A stretch of DNA of 21,817 bases from Kmv34 sp964524965 (GTDB lineage Bacteria > Aerophobota > Aerophobia > Aerophobales > B3-G15), in NCBI GenBank assembly GCA_964524965.1, contig CAZGDY010000014.1, forward strand, positions 1 to 21,817, written 5' to 3'. Each line of letters begins with the position of its first letter. Positions within the stretch are counted from its first letter, which is position 1. Below are positions 8,578-16,441 of the stretch, piece by piece. The translations under genes and the position numbers were made by a program. The notes beneath the pieces were generated by a model. The model was not told where the DNA came from. It saw nothing but the letters and a program-made list of their open reading frames with translations, and did not search any database.

Positions 8578-8946
8578 ATGCCTACTATAAATCAACTGGT
8601 AAAAAAAGGTAGGAAAAAGCCCAAAAAAAAGCGAAAAAGTTTAGCTTTAGAAAGATCCCCTCAGAAAAAAGGTGTTTGCATAGTAGTTAGGACTCTTACT
8701 CCTAAAAAGCCTAATTCTGCTTTGAGAAAAGTAGCTAGAGTTAGACTTTCTACTGGCAAAACAGTAACCGCTTATGTTCCTGGCGAAGGCCACAATCTAC
8801 AGGAGCATTCAATTGTTTTGGTAAGAGGGGGTCGAGTTAAAGATCTTCCTGGTGTAAAATACCATATCATAAGGGGAACTTTAGATACGGCAGGAGTAGA
8901 GGAGAGGAAAAAGGCTCGTTCTAAATACGGGTGTAAGAAAAAATAG
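8578..8946 (+). CDS. rpsL: 30S ribosomal protein S12
   Basis: A 122-residue S12, the decoding-centre protein at the A site. The conserved loop TPKKPNSALRK is at residues 41-51 and GGRVKDLPGVKYH at 84-96. The two lysines where streptomycin resistance changes arise are unchanged (TPKK loop and K88). D89, the aspartate that RimO methylthiolates in some bacteria, is present, though modification cannot be seen from DNA. The ATG is preceded by TAAGGAG with good spacing. It starts 18 nt after rpoC and ends 9 nt before rpsG. No L7Ae-family gene lies upstream, unlike Bacillus. Confidence 0.99.
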   Translation: MPTINQLVKKGRKKPKKKRKSLALERSPQKKGVCIVVRTLTPKKPNSALRKVARVRLSTGKTVTAYVPGEGHNLQEHSIVLVRGGRVKDLPGVKYHIIRGTLDTAGVEERKKARSKYGCKKK

Positions 8947-8955
8947 GAGATGTAA

Positions 8956-9426
8956 ATGGCCAGAAGAAGAATTGCCAAGAAGAGAAAAGTTTCTCCAGAC
9001 GCGGTTTACAATAGTAAGGCCTTGGCTAAATTTATCAATAAATTAATGAGAGATGGAAAAAAGAGCAAAGCAGAAAAAATTTGTCAGGAGTGTTTTGAGA
9101 TAATTCAAAAAAGGACAAAGAAGAATTCTTTTGATGTGTTTTTAACTGCCTTAGAAAATGTCAAGCCTACTCTTGAGGTTCGTTCCCGAAGAGTCGGAGG
9201 AGCAACTTATCAGGTTCCTACAGAGGTGAGGCCAGAGAGAAGAGAAGCTCTTGCTATCCGCTGGATAGTGCAATTTGCTCGAGGAAGAAAAGGTAAACCA
9301 ATGAGTGAAAAATTAGCTGAGGAAGTTATTTTAGCTTTTCGGGAAGAAGGTTTAGCAATAAAGAAAAAAGTAGATACTCACAAAATGGCAGAGGCTAACA
9401 GAGCTTTTGCCCACTATAAATGGTAA
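8956..9426 (+). CDS. rpsG: 30S ribosomal protein S7
   Basis: A 156-residue S7, the primary assembly protein of the 16S 3' domain (head), next to the E site. The family features are the N-terminal basic arm, the DAVYNSKALAKFINKLM block (residues 15-31) followed by RDGKKSKAE, and PTLEVRSRRVGGATYQVP at 71-88. The C-terminus THKMAEANRAFAHYKW is typical. The ATG is preceded by TAGGAGAT. Gaps of 9 nt to rpsL and 15 nt to fusA suggest co-transcription. In E. coli S7 represses the str operon by binding the rpsL-rpsG junction; here that junction is only 9 nt, so such a site would need to sit in coding sequence. Confidence 0.99.
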   Translation: MARRRIAKKRKVSPDAVYNSKALAKFINKLMRDGKKSKAEKICQECFEIIQKRTKKNSFDVFLTALENVKPTLEVRSRRVGGATYQVPTEVRPERREALAIRWIVQFARGRKGKPMSEKLAEEVILAFREEGLAIKKKVDTHKMAEANRAFAHYKW

Positions 9427-9441
9427 AAGGTTATTATAGAA

Positions 9442-11517
9442 ATGACAGCGATAAGTAAAGATTTTTCTGTGAAAAAAATAAGAAATATTGGAATAGTTGC
9501 TCATATTGATGCAGGTAAGACTACGACTACTGAGCGTATCCTTTATTATACTGGTAAAATCCATAAAGTTGGTGAAGTTCATGAGGGTACTGCAGTAATG
9601 GATTGGATGGAGCAAGAAAAGGAAAGGGGTATTACTATAAGCTCAGCTGCTACTACTTGCACCTGGAGGAGGCACCACGTTAATATTATTGATACTCCTG
9701 GGCATGTGGATTTTACAGTAGAGGTTGAGAGAGCTTTAAGAGTTCTTGATGGAGCATTAGTCGTTTTTTGTGGAGTAGAAGGTATCGAGCCTCAGTCGGA
9801 GACGGTATGGCGACAGGCTAATAGATATCGTATCCCTCGCATTACTTTTATTAATAAAGTTGATCGTCCTGGAGCTGATTTTTTTGAGGTTGTTAAACAA
9901 ATAAAGGAAAAATTTAGACTTACTCCTCTTATTCTTCAATTTCCTATAGGCGGGGAAGGAGAATTTCAAGGATTAGTTGATTTAGTTAAAATGCGTGCTC
10001 TTATTTGGGAAAATGATGAATTAGGTGCCAAATTTACAGAAGAACAAATTCCCCGGGAATTGCAGGAAAAATCTTACAAGCTTCATCACGATTTGATAGA
10101 AAAGGCGGCTGAATCCAGCGATCATCTCCTGGAGAAATTTATCGAAAAAGATTCGCTATCGCAAGAAGAGATTAAAAAAGGGATAAGAAAGTTAACTCTT
10201 GAACATCGTGCTGTTCCTATTTTTTGCGGAAGCGCCTTGAAGAATAAGGGGATAAGACCTTTATTAGACGGCGTTGTGGATTATTTGCCTTCTCCCATGG
10301 ATGTTGCCGCAGCTGAGGGCACAAATCCTCTAACGGGAAAGAAAGAAAAAAGAACTTCTTCTGGAAAAGCGCCTTTTTCTGCTCTTGCTTTTAAGGTAAC
10401 AGTTGATCCTTATGTGGGAAGGCTCACTTATTTCAGGGTTTATTCTGGTGCGTTATCTGCTGCCTCCTATGTTTATAATTCTAGTAAAAATGAGAATAAA
10501 CGTGTTGCTCGTTTACTGGAAATGCATGCTAATTACCGTACTGAGAGAGAAAAAATGGGTGCGGGAGAAATTGGAGCTTTAGTGGGTCCCAAGAATATTG
10601 AAACCGGTGATTCTCTTTGCGATCAAAAACATCCTATACTTTTCGAGTCAATAATGTTTGCTGAACCGGTAATGTCTATAGCTATTGAACCAAAATCTCG
10701 GACAGAACAGGATAAATTAGCTGAAGCTCTTTCTAAATTAACTAAGGAAGATCCAACTTTCAAAGTAAAACAAGATGAGGAAATTGGGCAAACTATAATT
10801 TCTGGCATGGGAGAGTTGCATCTTGAGATAATTTTAGAGCGGCTTAAGCGGGAGTTCAATCTCCAGGTTAATACTGGTGAACCTCAAGTTGCTTATAAAG
10901 AGAGTATAAGAAGTAAAGCTCGGGCTCGAGGTCAGTATATTCATCAAACTGGCGGAAGAGGCCAGTATGGCGATGTGATTCTTGAGGTAGAACCCAGGAA
11001 AAATGGCGAGGAAATTTTCTTAGATAAAACCAAAGGAGGAGCAATTCCTAAAGAATTTATTCCAGCTGTTAAAACAGGAGTACAACAGTCATTTTTTTCA
11101 GGAGCATTAGGCGGATATCCTATGGTGAATGTTAAAACTACCCTACTGGATGGTTCCTATCATCCCGTGGATTCTTCGGAATATGCTTTCAAAACAGCAG
11201 CATTTATTGCTTTTCGCAAGGCTACTATAAAAGCTGATCCTTATTTAATGGAACCTATCATAAAAGTGGAGATTAGAACTCCTGCTGAATTCTTAGGGGC
11301 TATTATTGCTGATATTTCTTCCAGAAAGGGGCAGATTTTATCTACAGAAACTAAGGATGAACAGAAAATTATTGTTGCTCATACACCCTTATCCGGGTTT
11401 TTCGGCTATGTTACTCGTCTTCGTTCCTTATCTCGGGGGAAAGCTGGATTAAATACGGAATTTTCTCATTACCAGGAAGTTTCCGAGGATAGAACTAAGA
11501 AGATTCTGGGTAAGTAA
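9442..11517 (+). CDS. fusA: Translation elongation factor G
   Basis: The 691-residue EF-G, the GTPase that moves tRNA and mRNA through the ribosome. The P loop AHIDAGKTT is at 20-28, the switch II DTPGH at 84-88 with the catalytic histidine H88, and NKVD at 138-141. GSAL forms the G5 motif around residue 260. Domain IV carries TGGRGQYGDV, and H574 in GSYHPVDSSE matches the decoding-site histidine (E. coli H583). The start ATG gives the normal N-terminus, though its SD is weak (AAGG about 12 nt away). The usual neighbour tuf is missing: rpsJ is next, 57 nt away. The length and motifs fit the canonical translocase rather than a tetracycline-protection or recycling-only paralog. Confidence 0.98.
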   Translation: MTAISKDFSVKKIRNIGIVAHIDAGKTTTTERILYYTGKIHKVGEVHEGTAVMDWMEQEKERGITISSAATTCTWRRHHVNIIDTPGHVDFTVEVERALRVLDGALVVFCGVEGIEPQSETVWRQANRYRIPRITFINKVDRPGADFFEVVKQIKEKFRLTPLILQFPIGGEGEFQGLVDLVKMRALIWENDELGAKFTEEQIPRELQEKSYKLHHDLIEKAAESSDHLLEKFIEKDSLSQEEIKKGIRKLTLEHRAVPIFCGSALKNKGIRPLLDGVVDYLPSPMDVAAAEGTNPLTGKKEKRTSSGKAPFSALAFKVTVDPYVGRLTYFRVYSGALSAASYVYNSSKNENKRVARLLEMHANYRTEREKMGAGEIGALVGPKNIETGDSLCDQKHPILFESIMFAEPVMSIAIEPKSRTEQDKLAEALSKLTKEDPTFKVKQDEEIGQTIISGMGELHLEIILERLKREFNLQVNTGEPQVAYKESIRSKARARGQYIHQTGGRGQYGDVILEVEPRKNGEEIFLDKTKGGAIPKEFIPAVKTGVQQSFFSGALGGYPMVNVKTTLLDGSYHPVDSSEYAFKTAAFIAFRKATIKADPYLMEPIIKVEIRTPAEFLGAIIADISSRKGQILSTETKDEQKIIVAHTPLSGFFGYVTRLRSLSRGKAGLNTEFSHYQEVSEDRTKKILGK

Positions 11518-11525
11518 AAAATAAA

Positions 11526-11557
11526 AGCAATTTTAGCAATTGGGTGATCCAGTTGCT
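11526..11557 (+). promoter_or_regulatory. Hairpin and direct repeat upstream of rpsJ
   Basis: In the fusA-rpsJ gap, AGCAATTGG (11535-11543) pairs with CCAGTTGCT (11549-11557) over nine base pairs, one of them G-U, around the 5-nt loop GTGAT. A second copy of AGCAATT lies just upstream (11526-11532) and could pair with the same right arm instead, so two exclusive folds are possible. The AGGAG SD of rpsJ is only 3 nt downstream. There is no U run after the stem, so this is not an ordinary intrinsic terminator. A role in translation control, or an mRNA processing site at the str/S10 border, is inference. Confidence 0.5.
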
Positions 11558-11574
11558 GCCAGGAGTACAAAATT

Positions 11575-11889
11575 ATGTCTAAGTCTAAACAAAGAATCAG
11601 AATTAGGTTGAAAGCTTATGACCATAAAATTCTAGACCAATCAGTAGAACGTATTGTTAATACTATAGAGCGCACTACTGCCAGAGTTTGTGGACCTATC
11701 CCTTTACCTACGAAAATTAGGCGATTTACTGTACTTCGTTCTCCTCATACACATAAGGATTCCAGAGAGCAATTCGAGATGAGAATTCATAAAAGAGTCA
11801 TAGATATTTTGGATTCAAACCCTAAGACCATTGATGCTCTCATGGGTATGAATTTGCCTACAGGGGTTCATGTCGAGGTTAAGTTGTAA
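11575..11889 (+). CDS. rpsJ: 30S ribosomal protein S10 (NusE)
   Basis: A 104-residue S10, a head protein of the 30S subunit and also the NusE factor that pairs with NusB and NusG in antitermination. The conserved RLKAYDHKILDQSVERIV is at residues 11-28, GPIPLPTKIRRFTVLRSPH at 40-58, and REQFEMRIHKR at 64-74. The ATG is preceded by AGGAG with about 9 nt spacing. It opens the S10 set, with rplC 44 nt downstream. The space before it holds a stable hairpin where a tuf gene is often found. Confidence 0.99.
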   Translation: MSKSKQRIRIRLKAYDHKILDQSVERIVNTIERTTARVCGPIPLPTKIRRFTVLRSPHTHKDSREQFEMRIHKRVIDILDSNPKTIDALMGMNLPTGVHVEVKL

Positions 11890-11933
11890 ACTCTGTAGAT
11901 ATTTATACTGTCTAACAGAACAAAGGGAGAAAA

Positions 11934-12563
11934 ATGAAAACTATAATGGGGAAAAAATTGGGGATGACACAGGTTGTTGAACAAGACCAGGTGATACCTG
12001 TGACCGCTCTAGAGATAGGGCCTTGTTCGATAATCCAGAAAAAAGAAGTAAAAAAAGATGGATATAATTCGCTTCAATTAGGATTTGAAGAGGTAAAGAA
12101 AAAATTAAATAACCCTCAAGTGGGACACTTTAAAAAGTGCGGAGTTACTCCGAAACGCTATTTATATGAAGTGAGAATAGACGATGAAAAAATGTTTTCT
12201 TCTCATAAGGTAGGAGACGAGATAAATGTTGGTGTTTTTCAAAAGAACGATTTAGTAAGCGTAAGTGGTATATCCAAAGGGAAAGGGTTTGCTGGGGTGA
12301 TGAAAAGATATGGATTTAAAGGAGGGCCGGCTTCTCACGGAGCAGGTCAATGGCATCGTCGTCCCGGATCAATAGGAGCATCTGCTTCTCCTTCCCGGGT
12401 ATTCAAAGGTAAAAAAATGCCTGGGAGAATGGGAGGAAAGAAAGTGACCGTAAAAAATCTGGAAGTTATAGAGGTAAATAAAGAGAAAAATCTTTTATTG
12501 ATAAAAGGGTCTTGTCCGGGGAAAAATGGAGATATTGTAATAGTGAGAGAGGTAAGAAAATAA
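11934..12563 (+). CDS. rplC: 50S ribosomal protein L3
   Basis: A 209-residue L3, an early 23S-binding assembly protein whose long loop reaches towards the peptidyl transferase centre. It opens with MGKKLGMTQ from an upstream ATG (residues 5-13), with KGFAGVMKRYGFKGGP in the middle. The loop then runs PGSIGASASPSRVFKGKKMP before the typical RMGGKKVTV. Where E. coli L3 has the methylated glutamine (GQNQTP), this protein has GASASP, so there is no PrmB-type target; this is common outside gamma-proteobacteria. AAGGGAG lies before the ATG. rplD begins 1 nt after the stop, suggesting translational coupling. Confidence 0.99.
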   Translation: MKTIMGKKLGMTQVVEQDQVIPVTALEIGPCSIIQKKEVKKDGYNSLQLGFEEVKKKLNNPQVGHFKKCGVTPKRYLYEVRIDDEKMFSSHKVGDEINVGVFQKNDLVSVSGISKGKGFAGVMKRYGFKGGPASHGAGQWHRRPGSIGASASPSRVFKGKKMPGRMGGKKVTVKNLEVIEVNKEKNLLLIKGSCPGKNGDIVIVREVRK

Positions 12564-12564
12564 G

Positions 12565-13203
12565 ATGGAATGGAATGTTTATAATATGCAAGGAAAGAGG
12601 GTGGGTGCTTGTGAGTTAGATGAGGATATTTTTGCTGGAGAAATAAATCAACCTCTTTTGAGAGAGATTATTTTATCTTGCCAAGCTAATTTGCGCCAGG
12701 GAACAGCTTCTACTAAGACTAGAGCGGAGGTAAGAGGAGGGGGAAGAAAACCCTGGCCTCAAAAAGGCACGGGTAGAGCAAGAGCGGGCAGCATTAGATC
12801 TCCTATCTGGGTTGGAGGAGGGATAACCTTTGGTCCAAAACCTCGCAGTTTTAAATATCTACTTTCTAAAAAAAAGAAAAAGCTTGCTTTAATGTCTTCT
12901 CTCAAATTAAAAGCAAAAGAAGGCAAAATATTTGTTGTAGATAAGATGGCTGTTGAAAAAGGAAAGACCAAGGAGATGTCTTCCTTCTTAGCAAGTTTTA
13001 CTAAGGCAGTTAGTTTGAAGGGAAAAAATCTGGTAATAATCAGTAATAATGAGGAAAAACTTTGTAGATCATCTTCTAACCTGAAGGATATAAAGTTGAT
13101 TGTGGTGACTAATGTTTGCGGGTACCATATTCTGTCCCACGAAAATATTTTTTTCTCTCAGGATTCGTTATTAAAACTTGTCGAGAGGTTGAAAAATGGA
13201 TAA
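12565..13203 (+). CDS. rplD: 50S ribosomal protein L4
   Basis: A 212-residue L4 that lines the peptide exit tunnel. The globular N-terminus is followed by the extended tunnel loop at about 45-95, with RQGTASTKTRAEVRGGGRK and then WPQKGTGRARAGSIRSP, the most conserved part of the family. In E. coli L4 represses the S10 operon through the mRNA leader before rpsJ. Only 57 nt are available there in this genome, so any such control would differ. The gene starts 1 nt after rplC and its end overlaps rplW by 8 nt. Confidence 0.99.
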   Translation: MEWNVYNMQGKRVGACELDEDIFAGEINQPLLREIILSCQANLRQGTASTKTRAEVRGGGRKPWPQKGTGRARAGSIRSPIWVGGGITFGPKPRSFKYLLSKKKKKLALMSSLKLKAKEGKIFVVDKMAVEKGKTKEMSSFLASFTKAVSLKGKNLVIISNNEEKLCRSSSNLKDIKLIVVTNVCGYHILSHENIFFSQDSLLKLVERLKNG

Positions 13204-13486
13204 AAGTCCTTATAATATAATACTGGGCCCAGTAATAACCGAGAGGGCAACTGACCTGCAAAGGAAAGGTGTTTATATTCTTAGAGTTTCTACCAATGCT
13301 ACTAAAATTGAGATAAGAAATGCTGCGGAGGAACTTTTTAATGTAAAAGTAGAAAAAGTTAGGACATTGATGGTTAGGCCAAAAGGTAGAAAATGGAGAG
13401 GAAGAGTAGTCGGTAAGACTTCTCTTTGGAAAAAAGCAATTGTCAGTTTAAAAAAGGGACAGGTTATTGAGAAATTAGGAGTTTAA
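13196..13486 (+). CDS. rplW: 50S ribosomal protein L23
   Basis: A 96-residue L23, which sits at the exit of the peptide tunnel and is the docking point for trigger factor and SRP. It contains ILGPVITERATDLQRKGVY near the N-terminus, a VKVEKVRTLMVRPKGRKWRG stretch around residue 50-70, and a basic C-terminal half. ATG at 13196 overlaps the last codons of rplD by 8 nt, with GAGAGG upstream inside rplD. The next gene, rplB, starts after 2 nt. The size and order L4-L23-L2 are standard. Confidence 0.98.
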   Translation: MDKSPYNIILGPVITERATDLQRKGVYILRVSTNATKIEIRNAAEELFNVKVEKVRTLMVRPKGRKWRGRVVGKTSLWKKAIVSLKKGQVIEKLGV

Positions 13487-13488
13487 TT

Positions 13489-14316
13489 ATGCCCGTTAAG
13501 ATCTATAAACCTACTTCTCCTGGGAAAAGGCATCAAACTGGTTCTACATTTTCCGAAATCACTAAAAGTAAACCAGAAAAATCCTTAACCGTGGATTTAA
13601 AAAAAACAGCAGGTAGAAACAATCAGGGTAGAATTACCTCTCGTCATCGAGGGGGGGGAGCTAAGAAGAAATATAGAATTATAGATTTTAAAAGAAATAA
13701 AGATGGAGTGCCGGCAAAGGTTGTAGCTATTGAATATGATCCTTATAGATCTGCACGTATTGCCCTTCTACATTATGTAGACGGAGAAAAAAGATATATT
13801 ATTGCTCCCTTGAATCTTAAAATTGGAGAGGAAGTAATCTCAGGTAACAATGCCCCGGTCAAAATTGGCAACGTTCTTCCCTTGTCTGAAATACCCGAGG
13901 GAACTCCTGTTTATAACATAGAGTTGAAAAAAGGTAAAGGAGGCCAACTTGTTCGTTCCGCTGGTACCTCAGCAGAGCTTTTATCTAAAGAAGGTAAATA
14001 TGCTCAGGTTAGACTACCTTCAAGGGAGATAAGACTTATAAATTTGGATTGTCGAGCTACTATAGGTCAGGTGGGGAATGTTGATCACGAGAATATCCAG
14101 GTGGGTAAGGCAGGTAGATCTCGTTTAATGGGTAGAAGACCTCATGTGCGTGGTTCCGCTATGAATCCGGTTGATCATCCTCATGGAGGAGGAGAGGGCC
14201 GTAGTGGTCCAGGAAGACATCCTGTAAGTCCTTGGGGACAACCAGCCAAAGGGAAAAAAACCAGGAAAAAGAGAAAATCTTCTGATAAATTAATAATTCA
14301 ACGAAGGAAGAAATAA
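13489..14316 (+). CDS. rplB: 50S ribosomal protein L2
   Basis: The 275-residue L2, one of the most conserved proteins of the large subunit, needed for subunit joining and close to the peptidyl transferase centre. RHRGGGAKKKYRIIDFKR is at 53-70 in the OB-like domain. The C-terminal NPVDHPHGGGEGRSGPGRHP begins at N226, with the conserved histidines at 230 and 232. Length and motifs match the family with no gaps. The start ATG lies 2 nt after the rplW stop, so ribosomes probably pass directly from L23 to L2. rpsS follows after 12 nt with a GGGGGGAG-like SD. Confidence 0.99.
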   Translation: MPVKIYKPTSPGKRHQTGSTFSEITKSKPEKSLTVDLKKTAGRNNQGRITSRHRGGGAKKKYRIIDFKRNKDGVPAKVVAIEYDPYRSARIALLHYVDGEKRYIIAPLNLKIGEEVISGNNAPVKIGNVLPLSEIPEGTPVYNIELKKGKGGQLVRSAGTSAELLSKEGKYAQVRLPSREIRLINLDCRATIGQVGNVDHENIQVGKAGRSRLMGRRPHVRGSAMNPVDHPHGGGEGRSGPGRHPVSPWGQPAKGKKTRKKRKSSDKLIIQRRKK

Positions 14317-14328
14317 GGGGGGAGTGTT

Positions 14329-14613
14329 ATGGGCCGTTCCGTTAAGAAAGGACCCTGGATAGATGCATCTTTAGCACGAAAAGTTGAAAGAATGGAAAAA
14401 GAAGGACAGAAAAAACCTATTAAAACCTGGTCTCGAAGATCTACTATAACTCCGGAATTTATAGGTTTTACTTTTTCTGTTCATAATGGTAAGGATTTTC
14501 ATAATGTTTATGTTGGCGAAGATATGGTAGGACATAAGTTGGGGGAATTTGCTCCAACTCGAAAGTTTAATCGTCATGGTGTTCACGCTAAAAGAGTTAT
14601 TACACCTAAATAA
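14329..14613 (+). CDS. rpsS: 30S ribosomal protein S19
   Basis: A 94-residue S19, a head protein that forms a bridge to the large subunit and works beside S13. MGRSVKKGPWID opens the protein, IKTWSRRSTITPEFIGFTF is in the centre, and GHKLGEFAPTRKF at residues 66-78 is the family signature. The SD GGGGGAG lies before the ATG at 14329. After its stop comes a 56-nt gap to rplV, longer than the other gaps in this part of the operon. Confidence 0.99.
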   Translation: MGRSVKKGPWIDASLARKVERMEKEGQKKPIKTWSRRSTITPEFIGFTFSVHNGKDFHNVYVGEDMVGHKLGEFAPTRKFNRHGVHAKRVITPK

Positions 14614-14652
14614 GCATCATTAGATGTTTATTAATTATTTAACAGAATAAAC
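14614..14652 (+). promoter_or_regulatory. AT-rich stem-loops in the rpsS-rplV gap
   Basis: GTTTATT (14626-14632) and AATAAAC (14646-14652) are a perfect 7-bp inverted repeat around a 13-nt loop. A small GCATC/GATGT stem (14614-14618 with 14623-14627) overlaps its left arm. Both are weak and AT-rich, and neither is followed by a U run. This may be no more than chance in AT-rich DNA; a role in mRNA processing is speculation. Confidence 0.25.
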
Positions 14653-14669
14653 GATATCGAGGTTGATAG

Positions 14670-15005
14670 ATGGAGGTAGAAGCTACAGGAAAGTATATAA
14701 GAATATCTTCTTCAAAGGTCCAAAAAGTTGCTAGGTTAATAAGGGGGAAATCAGCAGACGAGGCTATTAATATTCTGGTATTTACCCCCAGAAAAGGTTG
14801 CCGAATTATGGAGGCTATTCTCCGTTCTGCCATTGCTAACGCCAAAGATCGTTATGGCTTAGCAAAGGAGACATTATTTGTTAAATTCGCCCAAGTAAAT
14901 CAAGGGCCAACCTTAAAAAGGACGAAACCAAGAGCAAGAGGAAGAGCTGATTTAATAAGAAAAAGAACTTCTCATATTACAATTGTTCTTGATACAAATC
15001 CTTAA
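14670..15005 (+). CDS. rplV: 50S ribosomal protein L22
   Basis: A 111-residue L22, which contacts all 23S domains and, with L4, lines the peptide tunnel through a long beta-hairpin. The hairpin region is QGPTLKRTKPRARGRADLI, followed by the family signature RKRTSHITIVL at the C-terminus. The N-terminus KYIRISSSKVQKVARLIRG is typical. The ATG is preceded by GAGGT with 6 nt spacing. A 145-nt non-coding gap follows before rpsC, although L22 and S3 genes usually lie side by side. Confidence 0.98.
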   Translation: MEVEATGKYIRISSSKVQKVARLIRGKSADEAINILVFTPRKGCRIMEAILRSAIANAKDRYGLAKETLFVKFAQVNQGPTLKRTKPRARGRADLIRKRTSHITIVLDTNP

Positions 15006-15150
15006 CGATCTTGCTAATGAGGGATGTTTTTCATCAATAATTAAAGGTTGATTAGTTTAAAGTAGCGGAATTTTAATGATCTGCGGTCAACAATCTTTGT
15101 CTGGAATTTAGATTATTAGGCTACCAATTATTTTTAAATAGGAGGCATTT
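15006..15150 (+). other. 145-nt intercistronic region before rpsC with possible RNA structure
   Basis: No gene is visible here. GTTGATT (15047-15053) can pair with GGTCAAC (15085-15091), two pairs being G-U. Directly stacked inside it, GCGGA (15065-15069) can pair with TCTGC (15080-15084), one pair being G-U. The left strand has an 11-nt bulge. A small GATG-TTTTT-CATC hairpin lies at 15023-15035. The last bases hold the strong TAGGAGG SD of rpsC. No U run marks a terminator and no clear promoter is seen. A leader that controls rpsC is possible but only inferred. Confidence 0.35.
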
Positions 15151-15840
15151 TTGGGACAGAAAGTAAATCCGTATGGTTTAAGATTAGGTATAGTTAAGGA
15201 GTGGCAGTCTCGTTGGTATGCAGAGAATAGAAAATATGCCCAGTTTGTACATTCGGATATTAAGATGCGAGAACATCTTATGGAGAGATTTAAACGAGCA
15301 AGCGTTTCTTCTATTTCGATAGAAAGAGCCACTAACAAATTAAGAATAACTATATGTGCTGCTCGTCCTGGCATAGTAATTGGCAAGAAAGGAGAGACTA
15401 TTGAGAAGGCAAAAGAAGAATTGTCTCAGTATGCTCCGGATACAAAGATATTTTTAAACGTTCAGGAGGTTTCTGAGCCAGAGCTTGATGCTCAAATGGT
15501 AGCTGACAGAGTTATTTTTCAACTTGAAAGAAGAGGCAGTATTAAAAGAGCTATGAGAGAAGCAATTTCAAGATCTATTGATCGAGGAGCAGAGGGAATA
15601 AAAATAATGTGCAAAGGTAGAATCGGTGGGGCAGAGATAGCTAGGAAGGAGTGGGCGAAAGAAGGAAAAATTCCCCTGCATACTTTAAGAGCGGATATTG
15701 ATTATGGAGCCTCCACTGCTCATACTGGTTTTGGATGTATTGGGGTTAAAGTTTGGATTTATAAAGGTGATGTTTCGCCTTCCATGAAAAATTTTGATGA
15801 CAAGGAATTGAAAAATGCCACTACAGCCGAAAAAAGTTAA
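15151..15840 (+). CDS. rpsC: 30S ribosomal protein S3
   Basis: A 229-residue S3, part of the mRNA entry channel with helicase-like activity together with S4 and S5. The N-terminus GQKVNPYGLRLGIVKEWQS is diagnostic. The type II KH domain has its GxxG loop at G78-K-K-G81, and the C-terminal domain has RIGGAEIARKEWAKEGK. The start is TTG at 15151, supported by TAGGAGG 5 nt upstream and by the exact fit of the family N-terminus. The last 26 nt overlap rplP, pointing to translational coupling with L16. Confidence 0.98.
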   Translation: MGQKVNPYGLRLGIVKEWQSRWYAENRKYAQFVHSDIKMREHLMERFKRASVSSISIERATNKLRITICAARPGIVIGKKGETIEKAKEELSQYAPDTKIFLNVQEVSEPELDAQMVADRVIFQLERRGSIKRAMREAISRSIDRGAEGIKIMCKGRIGGAEIARKEWAKEGKIPLHTLRADIDYGASTAHTGFGCIGVKVWIYKGDVSPSMKNFDDKELKNATTAEKS

Positions 15841-16237
15841 GTATAGAAAAATGCAAAGGGGTACTATTAAGGGAATAGCCAGTGGTGGCTCACAGTTGAA
15901 TTTTGGAGAATATGGTCTCATTGCTAAGGAAAAAGGATGGATAACTGCTCGCCAAATTGAGGCTACTCGTGTTACTATTGTACGCAATTTAAAGCATGAA
16001 GGTAGACTTTGGATAAAAATTTTCCCTGATAAACCAGTTAGCAAGAAACCCTTGGAGACAAGGATGGGTAAGGGAAAAGGAGAGCTTGCTTTTTGGGTAG
16101 CTGTTATCAGACCTGGGAGAGTGCTTTTTGAGGTCGGTGGCGTCGAAGAGGCAAGAGCAAAAGCTGCCCTTAATCTGGCTTCTCGCAAACTACCCATACG
16201 AACAAAGTTCATATCTAACTCTGAGGTTCCAATATGA
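15815..16237 (+). CDS. rplP: 50S ribosomal protein L16
   Basis: A 140-residue L16, a late assembly protein that helps form the A-site tRNA pocket of the large subunit. KKVKYRKMQRGTIKGIASGG starts at residue 6, the loop RMGKGKGELAFWVAVIRPG is near residue 83, and GRVLFEVGGVEEARAKAAL lies in the C-terminal part. The gene starts inside rpsC (26-nt overlap, AAGGA 8 nt before ATG) and ends with an ATGA overlap with rpmC. Confidence 0.98.
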   Translation: MPLQPKKVKYRKMQRGTIKGIASGGSQLNFGEYGLIAKEKGWITARQIEATRVTIVRNLKHEGRLWIKIFPDKPVSKKPLETRMGKGKGELAFWVAVIRPGRVLFEVGGVEEARAKAALNLASRKLPIRTKFISNSEVPI

Positions 16238-16440
16238 AGGTAACCGAATTGAGAGAATTAGAAAAGCAGGATTTATTAGAGAAATTAAACCGGTTTCAGA
16301 ACGACCTTTTAGATTTAAGGATTCAAGAATACCAAGGGAGAATGACTACTTCTTCCAGCATAAGAAAGATGAGAAAAGATATAGCAAGAGTAAAAACTCT
16401 TTTAAAAGAAAAAGAATTGGGAATTAATGGAGGAGTTTAA
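16234..16440 (+). CDS. rpmC: 50S ribosomal protein L29
   Basis: A 68-residue L29, a small two-helix protein by the tunnel exit that contacts L23 and takes part in trigger factor and SRP docking. MKVTELRELEKQDLLEKLNR is the first helix, and RKMRKDIARVKTLLKEKE the second. The ATG overlaps the rplP stop as ATGA, a classical stop-start coupling. A longer reading frame in another phase covers the same bases but has no family resemblance and is ignored. Confidence 0.97.
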   Translation: MKVTELRELEKQDLLEKLNRFQNDLLDLRIQEYQGRMTTSSSIRKMRKDIARVKTLLKEKELGINGGV

Positions 16441-16441
16441 A

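Noticed and set aside
11518..11574. Remnant of a tuf gene between fusA and rpsJ
   Set aside because: The 57 nt are non-coding and show no recognisable piece of EF-Tu.
16128..16427. A 99-codon plus-strand frame across rplP and rpmC
   Set aside because: It lies in another phase over two well-supported ribosomal genes and has no SD or family resemblance.
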